From: Lachnoclostridium sp. UBA1308
GTDB taxonomy: Bacteria; Bacillota; Clostridia; Lachnospirales; Lachnospiraceae
DNA length: 64,000 nucleotides
Direction: 5' to 3'
Assembly: GCA_002307215.1 (NCBI GenBank)
Contig: DBTU01000042.1
Coordinates: 1 to 64,000, forward strand
Translations under genes and position numbers: made by a program
Shown here: piece after piece, positions 52,353-60,896 of the stretch
How the letters are laid out: the number at the start of each line of letters is the position of its first letter
Position numbering within the stretch: the first letter of the stretch is position 1
The notes under the pieces: generated by a model
Told to the model about the DNA's origin: nothing
What the model saw: only the letters and a program-made list of their open reading frames with translations
The model's database searches: none

Positions 52353-53270
52353 ATGAAGCAATTTTTATTTAAACCATACAGCTGGGCAATTATTTTCTCG
52401 GTATTACTGACAGGGGCAACTACTTATGTGCTACTCGATACCTTTGTGATACCGAAGTCCATTGTAAAAGTTATTGTTGATACAACCGTCAACACCGAAG
52501 CAGATACAGATGCGCCATCAACGGAGGATTCAGAGTCAGCGCAGATCCTAACGGATACCTCCTATCAGGATGATAATATTAAGATAAATATCACGACAGA
52601 GAAAGCTGATGATACGACAGTTTATATTGCGGATATCAGTATTACAGACATTTCTTATCTTAAGACCGCTTTAGCTAATGATACTTATGGTCGTAATATC
52701 AAGGAAGCTACCTCGGAAATTGCGGAGAATAACCAGGCAATCTTTGCAATCAATGGAGATTTCTATGGCTTCAGAGATTATGGATATGTTCTTAGAAACG
52801 GAACACTTTATCGTGATACTGCCGGAGCAGCAGAGGATCTGGTCATCGATAATACCGGTGATTTTTCAATCCTTGATGAGAGTGAGACGAGTACGGATTC
52901 ATTGAATCTGTCCTCAATCTGGCAGATTTTATCCTTCGGGCCTGCTTTAGTCAAAGAGGGTAACGTTGTTGTAGACAATACCAGTGAGGTATCCCGTTCC
53001 ATGTCCAGCAATCCAAGAACGGCGATCGGAATGATTTCACCACTGCATTACGTGATAATCGTTTCGGACGGACGAACAGAGGAAAGTACCGGCTTATCTC
53101 TTTTGGAGCTTGCGGATCTCTTTACCAAACAAGGCTGTATCGAGGCATATAATTTGGATGGTGGAGGATCTTCAACGATGTATTTTAACGGTAAGGTAGT
53201 AAACATACCTACCGATGGAAGAACCTTTGGTGAAAGAGAGGTGAGCGATATTGTCTATATTGGATACTAG
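52353..53270 (+). CDS. Phosphodiester glycosidase-like (NAGPA-domain) exported protein
   Basis: A 305-residue protein with an N-terminal membrane anchor (about 10-33), an acidic linker (about 45-70), then the NAGPA domain to the end. Family landmarks are AINGDFYGFRDYGYVLRNGTLYRD, FGPALVKEG, NPRTAIGMI, YNLDGGGSSTMYFNGKVVNIP and EREVSDIVYI. The domain is named for the enzyme that uncovers mannose-6-phosphate; bacterial members are cell-surface glycosidases connected with wall polymers or exopolysaccharide. Its stop overlaps the next gene by 20 bases, so the two products are made together. Confidence 0.85.
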   Translation: MKQFLFKPYSWAIIFSVLLTGATTYVLLDTFVIPKSIVKVIVDTTVNTEADTDAPSTEDSESAQILTDTSYQDDNIKINITTEKADDTTVYIADISITDISYLKTALANDTYGRNIKEATSEIAENNQAIFAINGDFYGFRDYGYVLRNGTLYRDTAGAAEDLVIDNTGDFSILDESETSTDSLNLSSIWQILSFGPALVKEGNVVVDNTSEVSRSMSSNPRTAIGMISPLHYVIIVSDGRTEESTGLSLLELADLFTKQGCIEAYNLDGGGSSTMYFNGKVVNIPTDGRTFGEREVSDIVYIGY

Positions 53271-53697
53271 AATGGATGACAATAAATATCGATACGGCAA
53301 AACTGTGATAGTCTTTCTGCTATTCAGTGCTTTCGCTTTTGCGGTTAATAAAGTATATTCATTATTTGGACATGGGGTTAAATCTGACGCTATGACCTGG
53401 ATGTTTTTATATCCGTTAATCCTTGGAGGTTTATTCTATCTGCTGATTGGATTTTTGCTTCCGGGGATGATATGTTTCACAGGATATCGTTTATTCTATA
53501 ACCTTTACAATTCGGGTATAGCGGTCTTTACGATAGGAAGTCTGTTAAAGGGCATTTTTGAGATAGCGGGAACAAGCTCCCCCTACCTGAAGCTGTTTTT
53601 TATGACGGGCTATGTTATGATTGGAGCAGGTGTTTTGATATTCGTTATTTTGATTTTAAATTATAAAAGATCTACTCCAAAAGAATTGACAAAGTAA
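53251..53697 (+). CDS. Four-helix membrane protein, unknown
   Basis: A 148-residue membrane protein beginning at TTG 53251, inside the end of the preceding gene, with GAGAGGTGA upstream. Four hydrophobic helices are visible (about 15-37, 49-75, 81-105, 113-137) with a basic C-terminus. I do not recognise the family. The 20-base overlap suggests that it works with the NAGPA-domain protein at the cell surface. Confidence 0.6.
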   Translation: MSILDTRMDDNKYRYGKTVIVFLLFSAFAFAVNKVYSLFGHGVKSDAMTWMFLYPLILGGLFYLLIGFLLPGMICFTGYRLFYNLYNSGIAVFTIGSLLKGIFEIAGTSSPYLKLFFMTGYVMIGAGVLIFVILILNYKRSTPKELTK

Positions 53698-53768
53698 CAT
53701 AATTTAAATGATTAATATTCTTATTTTGTTTTGTGTGGAAGGATAATCAAGTTTATAGACTTTTACGA

Positions 53769-53820
53769 AGTGAAGGATAGTAGGAGGGTGATAATCATTC
53801 TCCCACTATCCTTCACTTTT
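53769..53820. terminator. Bidirectional terminator
   Basis: AGTGAAGGATAGT (53769-53781) pairs with ACTATCCTTCACT (53806-53818) around an AGGAGGG/TCTCCC inner stem; T-rich on both ends. It serves the membrane-protein gene and the convergent dapA gene. Confidence 0.85.
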
Positions 53821-53829
53821 ATCAATATT

Positions 53830-54711
53830 TTATCTAACTGAGCTTTGTTTTAAGATAATCGAATCCAGTTGATCTGCTAATTGTTTTGTGATCTGCGTCA
53901 GCGGAAGTCTAACCTCCGGTGAATCAAGTAAACCAAGCTTAGCCAGACAGTATTTTATCGGTGCAGGATTAGGTTCCTTAAATAAGAGGGAAATCAATTT
54001 ATAAAGTTGTCTCCAGATATCGAGGGCTTCTTCTTGGTTGTTATCCTTTACCTTCTGATATACTTCTACAAATTTCTCGGTAAAAAGATGGGCGGAAGCG
54101 AGTATACCTCCCTGGCCTCCCATCGACAAGGTTGCATAGAATAGGATATCCTCTCCGGTCAGAATTGAAAAATCTTTTGGAGGATCCATAAGCAGAGCCG
54201 TTGTCTGTTTGATATCTCCGCTGGCATCTTTCACCCCAACGATGTTTTTAATCTCTGCAAGTCTTCGAAGCGTATCATTCTCGATATTTACGCCTGTGCG
54301 GTAGGGAATGTTATAAATGATGATGCTCCTGTCGGTTTCTTCTGCGATACTCTTAAAATGTTGATAGATTCCATCTTGACTCGGCCTGTTATAATACGGG
54401 CAGACAGACAGAATTCCATCTATTCCATAAGACTGTGCAAGTTTGACTTTTCTTATTACTTTAGTCGTATAATTTCCACCGACACCCGCAAAAACCGGAA
54501 GATGCTTAGGGTTATATTCCATTGTCGTTGAAAGCACTTCTTCAAATTCATAGTCATCTAGAGTAGGAATCTCTCCCGTAGTACCTAATGGAATAATTCC
54601 GCTAATCCCCCTGTTACTGTAATGCTCAATCAGTTTTTGATATGATTTAACATCAATTTTATCATTTTTGAACGGAGTGATGATGGGTAGCCAGACTCCT
54701 GTAAGCTGCAT
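53830..54711 (-). CDS. dapA: 4-hydroxy-tetrahydrodipicolinate synthase
   Basis: A 293-residue class I aldolase of the DapA family. It condenses pyruvate with aspartate semialdehyde for lysine and diaminopimelate. Supporting residues are the Thr pair in PLGTTGEIPTL, the Tyr and Arg in YNIPYRTGV (proton relay and substrate carboxylate), the Schiff-base Lys in IVGVKDASGD, CPYYNRPSQDGIYQHF and the C-terminal EPNPAPIKYCL. These favour DapA over sialic-acid or KDG aldolases. It stands alone with an AraC-type regulator gene divergent to it, so it could be an extra, inducible copy. GGGAGGTTTC precedes the start. Confidence 0.85.
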   Translation of the reverse strand: MQLTGVWLPIITPFKNDKIDVKSYQKLIEHYSNRGISGIIPLGTTGEIPTLDDYEFEEVLSTTMEYNPKHLPVFAGVGGNYTTKVIRKVKLAQSYGIDGILSVCPYYNRPSQDGIYQHFKSIAEETDRSIIIYNIPYRTGVNIENDTLRRLAEIKNIVGVKDASGDIKQTTALLMDPPKDFSILTGEDILFYATLSMGGQGGILASAHLFTEKFVEVYQKVKDNNQEEALDIWRQLYKLISLLFKEPNPAPIKYCLAKLGLLDSPEVRLPLTQITKQLADQLDSIILKQSSVR

Positions 54712-54784
54712 ATAAGAAACCTCCCTTTTACCGCTAACACTGAATTTGCATAGCCATATTGGGCTAGAAACACAAAATTGAAAT

Positions 54785-54860
54785 ATGCAGAAAATGAATT
54801 TCCAATGGAATTCATTTTCATAGTCCTAATGGCTCGCATGATTTTTGCGAGACTGCTTTC
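54785..54860. repeat. Family B repeat, partial copy in reverse orientation
   Basis: On the minus strand this reads TCTCGCAAAAATCATGCGAG, then CCATTAGG and the ATGAATTCCATTGGAAATTCA palindrome (quoted in parts), the same module order as the first 75 bases of the repeats at 7043-7345. It lies in the gap between the divergent dapA and AraC-type genes. Confidence 0.8.
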
Positions 54861-54921
54861 GCACTAGACTACTAATTATATTATATATAACATAATTTGA
54901 AAAAAATAGCACTATAATGCT

Positions 54922-54949
54922 TTGAATATTGCATATACTGCTGTATAAT
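54922..54949 (+). promoter_or_regulatory. Promoter of the AraC/cupin regulator gene
   Basis: -35 TTGAAT (54922-54927), 16-base spacer, -10 TATAAT (54944-54949). Transcription from here starts near 54956, which rules out the TTG start at 54929 for the downstream frame. Confidence 0.65.
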
Positions 54950-55045
54950 GGTTTTATAGGAAAGAATGTAAGCTTTCGGATGACTCGATTTACAAATGCT
55001 CCTAATAACATACATATGCGGATGCATGGTTTGGGGGACCCATTT

Positions 55046-55888
55046 ATGGACAGTTTTAAAAAATTCGGATATTTAGATCATGATTTTAAAATGTTTCATC
55101 TAGTCGACCGGCAGAGGAAGGACTTTGCATTCCACTACCACGATTTTAATAAGATTATCATCTTCTTGAAGGGAAATATTAATTACTCGATTGAGGGTAA
55201 GAATTATACCTTGATGCCCTATGATATTGTATTGGTCAATGCCGGTGAAATTCACCGTCCGTCTGTAATCGATGCTACGGATTATGAGAGAATTATTATC
55301 TATGTTTCCACGCAATTTTTATATGCCTATAAGCAAGAAGATTATGATCTGAATTATTGCTTTGAAAGTGCAAAGAAAGAAAAATCGAGTGTACTTCGGA
55401 TTCATTCCCTTGACAAAAGCAAATTATACCAGGTATGTCTTGAACTTGAGCATTCATTTTCGGACGAAGCCTTTGCAAATGAGCTTTATCAAAGAATTTT
55501 ATTTTTAGAATTTATGATTCAATTAAATCGAACGGTTATATCTCAACATATCAATTATTTGGATTCTTCCATCGCAAGCACAAAACTTATTCAAATCTTG
55601 GATTATATTAACTGTCATCTGTCAGATGAGATTACGATAGAAAAGATTTCCGCCTGTTTTTATCTTAACAGGTATTATTTGATGCACTTTTTTAAGGAGG
55701 AAACCGGATATACGATAGGAAATTATATAACAGAGAAGAGGCTGCTCTTAGCAAAGAGTCTGGTTCAGAGCGGATGTCCTGTAACGCAGGCCTGCTTTCA
55801 AAGCGGATTCAAGAATTATTCAACCTTTTCCAGAGCTTTTAAGAAGGCTTTTCATACAGTTCCAAAGAATGCTCAATTCATTAATTAA
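55046..55888 (+). CDS. AraC-family regulator with cupin sensor domain
   Basis: A 280-residue regulator. The start at 55046 (MDSFKKFGYLDHDF) is chosen because GGGGGA lies 8 bases upstream and earlier in-frame starts fall at or before the promoter. An N-terminal cupin (about 20-110; FHYHDFNKIIIFLKGNINYSIEGKNYTL and NAGEIHRP, in part) probably binds a sugar or organic acid; the C-terminal double helix-turn-helix (about 175-278) contains ISACFYLNRYYLMHFFKEETGYTIGNYI and CFQSGFKNYSTFSRAFKKAF (in part). Being divergent from dapA, it may control that gene. Confidence 0.85.
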   Translation: MDSFKKFGYLDHDFKMFHLVDRQRKDFAFHYHDFNKIIIFLKGNINYSIEGKNYTLMPYDIVLVNAGEIHRPSVIDATDYERIIIYVSTQFLYAYKQEDYDLNYCFESAKKEKSSVLRIHSLDKSKLYQVCLELEHSFSDEAFANELYQRILFLEFMIQLNRTVISQHINYLDSSIASTKLIQILDYINCHLSDEITIEKISACFYLNRYYLMHFFKEETGYTIGNYITEKRLLLAKSLVQSGCPVTQACFQSGFKNYSTFSRAFKKAFHTVPKNAQFIN

Positions 55889-56091
55889 ATATAAATTAAT
55901 TTAAAAGTAACATAAAATTGCCATATTTAAGTCATAGGATAGCCATAATAAATTGATATCATTTCCAGAGGCAGGAGAAAATGGAAGTGACGCAGGCTCA
56001 AACTTCTAAGGGTGAAAAAGTTTTTTGTTTTCACACGAATGCTTTAGGAAACTACTTTTGACAAATAAGAATACATGGAGTGAATTACAAA

Positions 56092-58200
56092 ATGAAAAAA
56101 AGAATAATGTTATTAGTACTTATGTTTATTACAGCAATTTGCTTTTATCATACATTTAATGTACATAAGGTAACTGCTGCGGAAATTGGGACAGATAGCG
56201 GTACAGACAATGGTACAGTGACCATTCCTTACAGTAATATAACCCTCGATAAATATCCTACAAGGACCACTTACAACCAGGGTGAAAGCCTGGATTTCTC
56301 TGATATGATTCTCGTAGGCCATAATAGTGACGGAACCTACCAATATATAACGGATTATACAATTAGCGGTTATGACAGCAAGCTGATTGGGCTTCAGTAT
56401 ATAACAATTAGCTATCAAGGGGCTACATTCTATGTAAGTGTTATTGTACTTCCGGCTAAGGTTACGAACATTGTCGCCACAGTCTATAATATGAATTCGG
56501 TCTCTCTTACCTGGGATGCAGTACCGGGTGCAATCAGATACGAAATCTATGCCTTGGATTCTTTTGGCGCATCCTATGTACTTTTGTCAACTGCTTATAC
56601 GAATAGCCTTTCACTTAATTATGCACCTGCGACTATGTTCAGTATCCAGATATGTGCTGTTGGCTCTTCTGGGGGATTGGAATACAGAGGATCCTTCTCG
56701 GATTTATTTTATGGAGCAACAGCCCCGGACGCTGTTATGGGATTATATGTGTACCAAACATCTGCAACTTCGGTATCGCTATCTTGGAATGCGGTAGCAG
56801 GAGCATCAGGATATATCATCTATCGCTCAACGAACGCGGGAAAAGATTACAAGATTTGTAATACGACTTCATTTACGAGCTATACAGATGAAAATCTATC
56901 TTCCGGTAAAGCTTATCAATATAAGGTGTGCGCTTATGTCTATAGCAAGGATTATCATGGTGCTGATTCCAATGTGGCTGATACCAGTACAAATCCTGCG
57001 AAGATGTTGCTTAAATATAAAGCTGGTGAGCAGAAGGTCAGAATAACCTGGAATAAAGTTACCGGGGCCTCCTATTATGATATCTATATCGGAGATGACA
57101 TGAACGGATACATGTTGGCTGTTTCACAAGAGGCATCAAGTGCCTGTAGCTATACAATAGAGGAGCTTGCCTCAGATCAGACCTATAATTTTTATGCCAT
57201 CGCTCGCCTTGTTTATAATGGTGCGGAATTTCAAAGTCAAAAATCTACCATTACACCGGTTGTTATGACAGAAATACCGGTAACCAGCACTAAGGCGAAA
57301 CTTTTTGCTGACGTAGAAGCATTTAAAAACGCAATCTCCTATACAGACATAGCTTTCTTTAAAAAATATATGAAATATTCAAAGAGTTACATCATGCCGG
57401 GCATGGTCGTTACCAATATTGATGGATTTGCAAGCAATGCCATGTGTCCTCAAGGGATAACCTTTGCAGGCAAGTACTTACTGATGACAGCCTATGACAT
57501 GAAGGGTGAGGAGAATTCCGTCGTATATATTATTGATAAGGAGACAAAGAAATTATTAACCACAATGATATTGCCCTCCAAAACACATGCGGGTGGTATC
57601 GCTTTTGACGGAACCAATGTCTGGATTCCTACTGGAACAAAAGTATCATCGATCCCGCTTTCTTGGATAGAGGAAGCAATAGCCGAAAAGTCACCATTTT
57701 ATTGGGCTACATATAATACTACATGTACCCTTGATATTTCGATTTCGTATCTGACCTATTATAAGGATAGGCTTTGGATTGGTTCTTATAATGAACTTGA
57801 ATCAACCTATATGTTCAGCTATGCAATTGAGGATATTGATACAGAGCCATTCTTAACAGAAATGGATATGATAGGCATGCCAACCAGAGTTCAGGGCGTT
57901 GCCTTTACGAAGCAGGGAGTAATGATTGTGTCTCGCTCCTGTCAACTTTATAAAGGACTCAGGGGTTATATGCGTCAAATTGATTTATATCAGCCTGACT
58001 TTGATAATGCCGTGGATGGGTTAATAACGCGGGGTGCTTCGATTAATACGGTTGAAATGCCTTCGATGAATGAAGGTATTGCGATTGATGGCTCCTATTT
58101 GTATGTCTGCTATGAATCAGTCGCCTTTGAACAAGCTTCCTATCAGATGGATCGTATCTGTGCCTTCAATCTGTCATCGCTGACGAAGAAGATGAAGTAG
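56092..58200 (+). CDS. Secreted multi-domain protein with fibronectin type III repeats
   Basis: A 702-residue exported protein. The ATG 56092 (MKKRIMLLVLMF) is preferred; a GTG at 56080 is possible. Residues 1-28 look like a signal peptide (cleavage near VTAAE). Then a bacterial Ig-like domain (about 50-125, YNQGESLDFSDMILVG), three fibronectin type III domains (about 126-405; VSLTWDAVPGAIRYEIY, VSLSWNAVAGASGYIIYRST, VRITWNKVTGASYYDIY), and a 290-residue C-terminal domain with beta-propeller-like pattern (GGIAFDGTNVWIPTGTKV; MNEGIAIDGSYLYVCYES). The fibronectin domains suggest carbohydrate or wall contact; the enzymatic role, if any, is unknown. No LPXTG anchor is seen. Confidence 0.8.
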   Translation: MKKRIMLLVLMFITAICFYHTFNVHKVTAAEIGTDSGTDNGTVTIPYSNITLDKYPTRTTYNQGESLDFSDMILVGHNSDGTYQYITDYTISGYDSKLIGLQYITISYQGATFYVSVIVLPAKVTNIVATVYNMNSVSLTWDAVPGAIRYEIYALDSFGASYVLLSTAYTNSLSLNYAPATMFSIQICAVGSSGGLEYRGSFSDLFYGATAPDAVMGLYVYQTSATSVSLSWNAVAGASGYIIYRSTNAGKDYKICNTTSFTSYTDENLSSGKAYQYKVCAYVYSKDYHGADSNVADTSTNPAKMLLKYKAGEQKVRITWNKVTGASYYDIYIGDDMNGYMLAVSQEASSACSYTIEELASDQTYNFYAIARLVYNGAEFQSQKSTITPVVMTEIPVTSTKAKLFADVEAFKNAISYTDIAFFKKYMKYSKSYIMPGMVVTNIDGFASNAMCPQGITFAGKYLLMTAYDMKGEENSVVYIIDKETKKLLTTMILPSKTHAGGIAFDGTNVWIPTGTKVSSIPLSWIEEAIAEKSPFYWATYNTTCTLDISISYLTYYKDRLWIGSYNELESTYMFSYAIEDIDTEPFLTEMDMIGMPTRVQGVAFTKQGVMIVSRSCQLYKGLRGYMRQIDLYQPDFDNAVDGLITRGASINTVEMPSMNEGIAIDGSYLYVCYESVAFEQASYQMDRICAFNLSSLTKKMK

Positions 58201-58515
58201 AACTTAAATCATTGTAAATATTGATACGAATGCCAAAAGTCGCTTTTAGGATATGCCATGTATATCGTCGTATATATATTCATTTGGTTGCCTTTCCTTC
58301 CTAGGCATATACTTATTTGAGCCTCAAAACGTAGTGGGAATGGCGCAAAAGTAGGCGCCATTTCACTTGAGTCTCAAAACGAATATTGACAGCCGTCGTC
58401 AGCCGGTCTGCCACAGTTCTGGTTGGTAGTCCAGACGTAGCATTAACATAAGTTATCAGTAATCTGCCCCCTTGGTTGTCCGTTCTTTGTTCATTAAAAT
58501 AAGGAGAGGCTTATC
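58201..58515. repeat. Intergenic region with family C repeat copy 2
   Basis: No gene was found. Positions 58272-58326 match 1782-1836. Immediately after, TTGAGYCTCAAAACG occurs twice, 50 bases apart (58317-58331 and 58367-58381), bracketing the hairpin AATGGCGC/GCGCCATT. The last 130 bases are the leader of the YjdF-like gene and may carry a yjdF-type riboswitch; I could not verify its consensus by eye. Confidence 0.5.
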
Positions 58516-58935
58516 ATGGACAAAGTAGCAGTAATATTACAGGTATTCTTTGAGGAACCCTTTTGGATTGGTATCTGTGAAAGAGTGGAAGATAATCAAT
58601 TATCTGCTTGCAAGATAATGTTTGGAGCAGAGCCAAAAGATTATGAACTTGAGGAATATGTATTAGTGAATTGGAACAGATTAAGCTTTAGCCCCGCGAC
58701 GGAGGCCATAACAAAGCAGATGGATCATATGAATCCGAAGCGGCAACAGCGCGAGGTAAAGAAACAGATGACTCATATTGGTATAGGAACGAAATCACAG
58801 CAGGCATTACAGCTACAGCACGAGGAAAATAAACTGATCAGAATGACTCGTTCGCGGCAGATGAAAGAAGCTGAAGAAGAAAGACTCTATGCTATAAAAG
58901 AACAGAAACGTAAAGAGAAACATAAGGGCAGGTAA
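58516..58935 (+). CDS. YjdF-family protein (DUF2992)
   Basis: A 139-residue basic protein. The N-terminal half (VAVILQVFFEEPFWIGICERVEDNQL..ACKIMFGAEPKDYELEEYVL, in part) and the C-terminal charged helix (KGIGTKSQQALQLQHEENK-like here IGIGTKSQQALQLQHEEN, then RSRQMKEAEEERLYAIKEQKRKEKHKGR) match the YjdF/DUF2992 proteins of Firmicutes. In B. subtilis and relatives the gene is controlled by the yjdF RNA, which binds azaaromatic compounds; the protein's biochemical role is unknown. AAGGAGAGG precedes the ATG. It is followed by a 90-residue gene 68 bases away. Confidence 0.85.
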   Translation: MDKVAVILQVFFEEPFWIGICERVEDNQLSACKIMFGAEPKDYELEEYVLVNWNRLSFSPATEAITKQMDHMNPKRQQREVKKQMTHIGIGTKSQQALQLQHEENKLIRMTRSRQMKEAEEERLYAIKEQKRKEKHKGR

Positions 58936-59003
58936 TCTGCCCTTTCTCTATTTTACCGGAGTAAGGTTTAAAAGAATATCGTATAATGGAGGCGCGAAAA
59001 TAT

Positions 59004-59261
59004 ATGGGAAGAAATATTATTACCTATAACACATTGGCAGAATTGAATCAATTATTAATAGAAAAAAAGCAAAACTATACTGTTCACATGCATGATCTCT
59101 GCGGTAGTCAGAGCTTTACCCTACAGACACCTGGTGACATAAACGTAACACCTGAAGAGGCGTCTATCTTGAAGCAAGAAGTCAGTAAATTCTTTAATGA
59201 AAAGGGAATGACCCTGAAGTTTTCGCAAGATAGTCTTGAATTTACGATAATTAACACCTAG
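59004..59261 (+). CDS. Small conserved cytosolic protein, unknown
   Basis: An 85-residue protein (MGRNIITYNTLAELNQLLIE start). ATG 59004 is preferred to 58986 because a GGAGG lies 11 bases before it, overlapping the upstream ATG. It is mostly mixed alpha/beta with one Cys in HDLCGSQSF and a conserved-looking TPEEASILKQEVSKFF segment, and has no signal or membrane helix. I recall such 80-90-residue proteins as widespread in clostridia but cannot name a function. It may be co-transcribed with the YjdF-like gene. Confidence 0.6.
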   Translation: MGRNIITYNTLAELNQLLIEKKQNYTVHMHDLCGSQSFTLQTPGDINVTPEEASILKQEVSKFFNEKGMTLKFSQDSLEFTIINT

Positions 59262-59339
59262 AAATCATTGTGTACTGGCACCTACAAGCAACTGCCGGTG
59301 ATTGCATCCTTAGTATTTTAGTAAAAAAGTCCATAGACA

Positions 59340-59434
59340 GGTAGTTGACGGGAAGAACGGTGATGGGGTGCAATTTTGAAAGCATTTGCAGTTTACGTGC
59401 AATTCTTAGGTCACCGAGATTCCTGTCAACTACC
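59340..59434. repeat. Stable 95-base stem-loop in the gap before the PucR gene
   Basis: GGTAGTTGACGGGAA (59340-59354) pairs with TTCCTGTCAACTACC (59420-59434), extended by CGGTGA/TCACCG. The interior contains TGCAATT twice. It has no T run and no frame, in a 312-base gene-free gap, so a small structured RNA or operator cluster is possible. Confidence 0.6.
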
Positions 59435-59516
59435 GTCCCCAGAACGATACAGCGAAAAACATTCTCAGTAATAATCAGTTGCGAAGTAGGAAAAGATATG
59501 CTAGACTGACGTTAAC

Positions 59517-59546
59517 AAGGGTGTTGCCGTAGAAGCAGCACCTTTC
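59517..59546 (+). promoter_or_regulatory. Leader hairpin of the PucR gene
   Basis: AAGGGTGTTGC and GCAGCACCTTT form a stem around CGTAGAA, 30 bases before the start codon. It follows ACGTTAAC at 59509-59516, as does the leader hairpin of the aminotransferase gene. Confidence 0.55.
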
Positions 59547-59573
59547 TTATTTCAAAGAGGCAGGAATGATGTT

Positions 59574-60734
59574 ATGGCGATAATGGTGAAAAAACTATAT
59601 AAAAACGGAACCTTTCTATATCAAATGAATCTGATCGCCGGAAGGAATGGACTTACGAACCTGGTACAATGGGTACACATCATTGAAGACCTGAACGTAA
59701 GTGCTTTTTTGCATGGCAAGGAGCTTGTTTTTACGGCAGGTATTTTGAATCATGAGCCTGATTGGATGTTAGAATTTGCGAAGAGATTATACGATGCCGG
59801 AGTCAGTGCGTTTGTGGTTAATATCGGGCCATACACCAAGGATATTCCGAAAGAGGTAATTGATTTTTGCAACGAAGTCAACATGCCGCTTTTTACAATA
59901 CCTTGGCAGACAAGGATGGTTGATATGACCAGGGATTTCTGTCATAGAATTATGGATAATGACCATGTTGAGAATAGCATGGCTACTACCGTTAAGAATA
60001 TCATTTTTAAGATCGGGGATTTAGATACCCAGGTACTGCAGATGGAGCGGTATGGATATCAGAGAGATGGGTACTTTTGCTTTGTCAGTATCTTAGCGGA
60101 GGATAAGGACAGTATCCCCTCCCAGGAATATGTGGATATACTGGAAAATTATGCGGAAAAGACAGCAAGAAGTATACAGGAGTTGTTCATCTCGTTTTCT
60201 TATAAAGAGAGTCTAATCTTGGTGTTGGTAGATTATTCGAATAAGGATATTGAGAGTTTTGTAAGAGAATTTATAAAACTGGTTAAGAAAGATAAGACCG
60301 CATATCACCTGCATATGGGCATCAGCTCAAACCAGCAGGGATTATATAACCAGGATAAGAATTTTGAGAAGGCCTCCGCTGCCATGGAAATGGCGAAGAG
60401 AAGAAATGAAACCTGTAGCTTTTATGATAAACTCGACCTATATAAGGTGCTTTATGCGGTCAGCGATAAATCTGTATTGAGAAGCTATTATTATGATACC
60501 ATCGGAAAATTAGAAGCTTATGACAGTAAAAATAATACAGAGCTGATTAAGCTTCTGCGGATTTATTTTGAAAACAATGCGAGTCTTCAGCTTGTGTCAG
60601 AGAAGCTGTTCATCCATCGTAATACGGTGACGAACCAATTAAAGAAGATTGAAAGTATAACAGGCTTCAATCCCTTGGAGCTTGAGGACCGGGTGAAGCT
60701 CTACATGGGCTATTACATGAAGGATATAATGTGA
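59574..60734 (+). CDS. PucR-family transcriptional activator
   Basis: A 386-residue regulator with the PucR N-terminal ligand domain (about 5-125; LIAGRNGLTNLVQWVHIIEDLNVSAFLHGKELVFTAG in parts, and PLFTIPWQ), a GGDEF-related middle (about 150-290), and a C-terminal PucR helix-turn-helix (about 325-380; FENNASLQLVSEKLFIHRNTVTNQLKKIE in part). PucR-type proteins usually activate catabolic genes for purines, amino acids or amines in response to substrate. It is the first gene of a cluster with an omega-aminotransferase, an iron alcohol dehydrogenase and a TauB-like ATPase, so it probably controls them, possibly through the box at 60749 and 62254. Confidence 0.85.
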   Translation: MAIMVKKLYKNGTFLYQMNLIAGRNGLTNLVQWVHIIEDLNVSAFLHGKELVFTAGILNHEPDWMLEFAKRLYDAGVSAFVVNIGPYTKDIPKEVIDFCNEVNMPLFTIPWQTRMVDMTRDFCHRIMDNDHVENSMATTVKNIIFKIGDLDTQVLQMERYGYQRDGYFCFVSILAEDKDSIPSQEYVDILENYAEKTARSIQELFISFSYKESLILVLVDYSNKDIESFVREFIKLVKKDKTAYHLHMGISSNQQGLYNQDKNFEKASAAMEMAKRRNETCSFYDKLDLYKVLYAVSDKSVLRSYYYDTIGKLEAYDSKNNTELIKLLRIYFENNASLQLVSEKLFIHRNTVTNQLKKIESITGFNPLELEDRVKLYMGYYMKDIM

Positions 60735-60748
60735 GATTCGGTACCTAT

Positions 60749-60813
60749 TATGCAAGTGCACAAGGATGATTGGTCGCATATCAATTGCATTTTTGATTAT
60801 TGCTGTATATAAT
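60749..60813 (+). promoter_or_regulatory. Aminotransferase promoter with upstream activator box
   Basis: A 14-bp box TATGCAAGTGCACA (60749-60762) lies 22 bases before the -35 TTGCAT (60785-60790), with a 17-base spacer and -10 TATAAT (60808-60813). The alcohol dehydrogenase promoter has the identical box at the identical distance. Confidence 0.75.
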
Positions 60814-60896
60814 TACTTCTAAAATAACGTTAACAAAGTGGCAATGGAGCTATAGGAGTTCCTTGCTGCTTATTTATTTAAAGGAGGCAATTTGAT

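Noticed and set aside
53830..54711. Reading dapA as N-acetylneuraminate lyase or KDG aldolase
   Set aside because: The YNIPYRTGV arginine and the GTTGE threonine pair fit DapA, and no sialic acid genes are nearby; the divergent regulator leaves some doubt about its role, not its family.
55960..56075. Possible cyclic-di-GMP-I riboswitch before the fibronectin-III protein gene (GTGACGCAGGCT resembles the GACGCAAAGC core)
   Set aside because: The flanking stems, the GGCAAACC element and the tetraloop-receptor part of the second hairpin are not present; the similarity is one short motif only.
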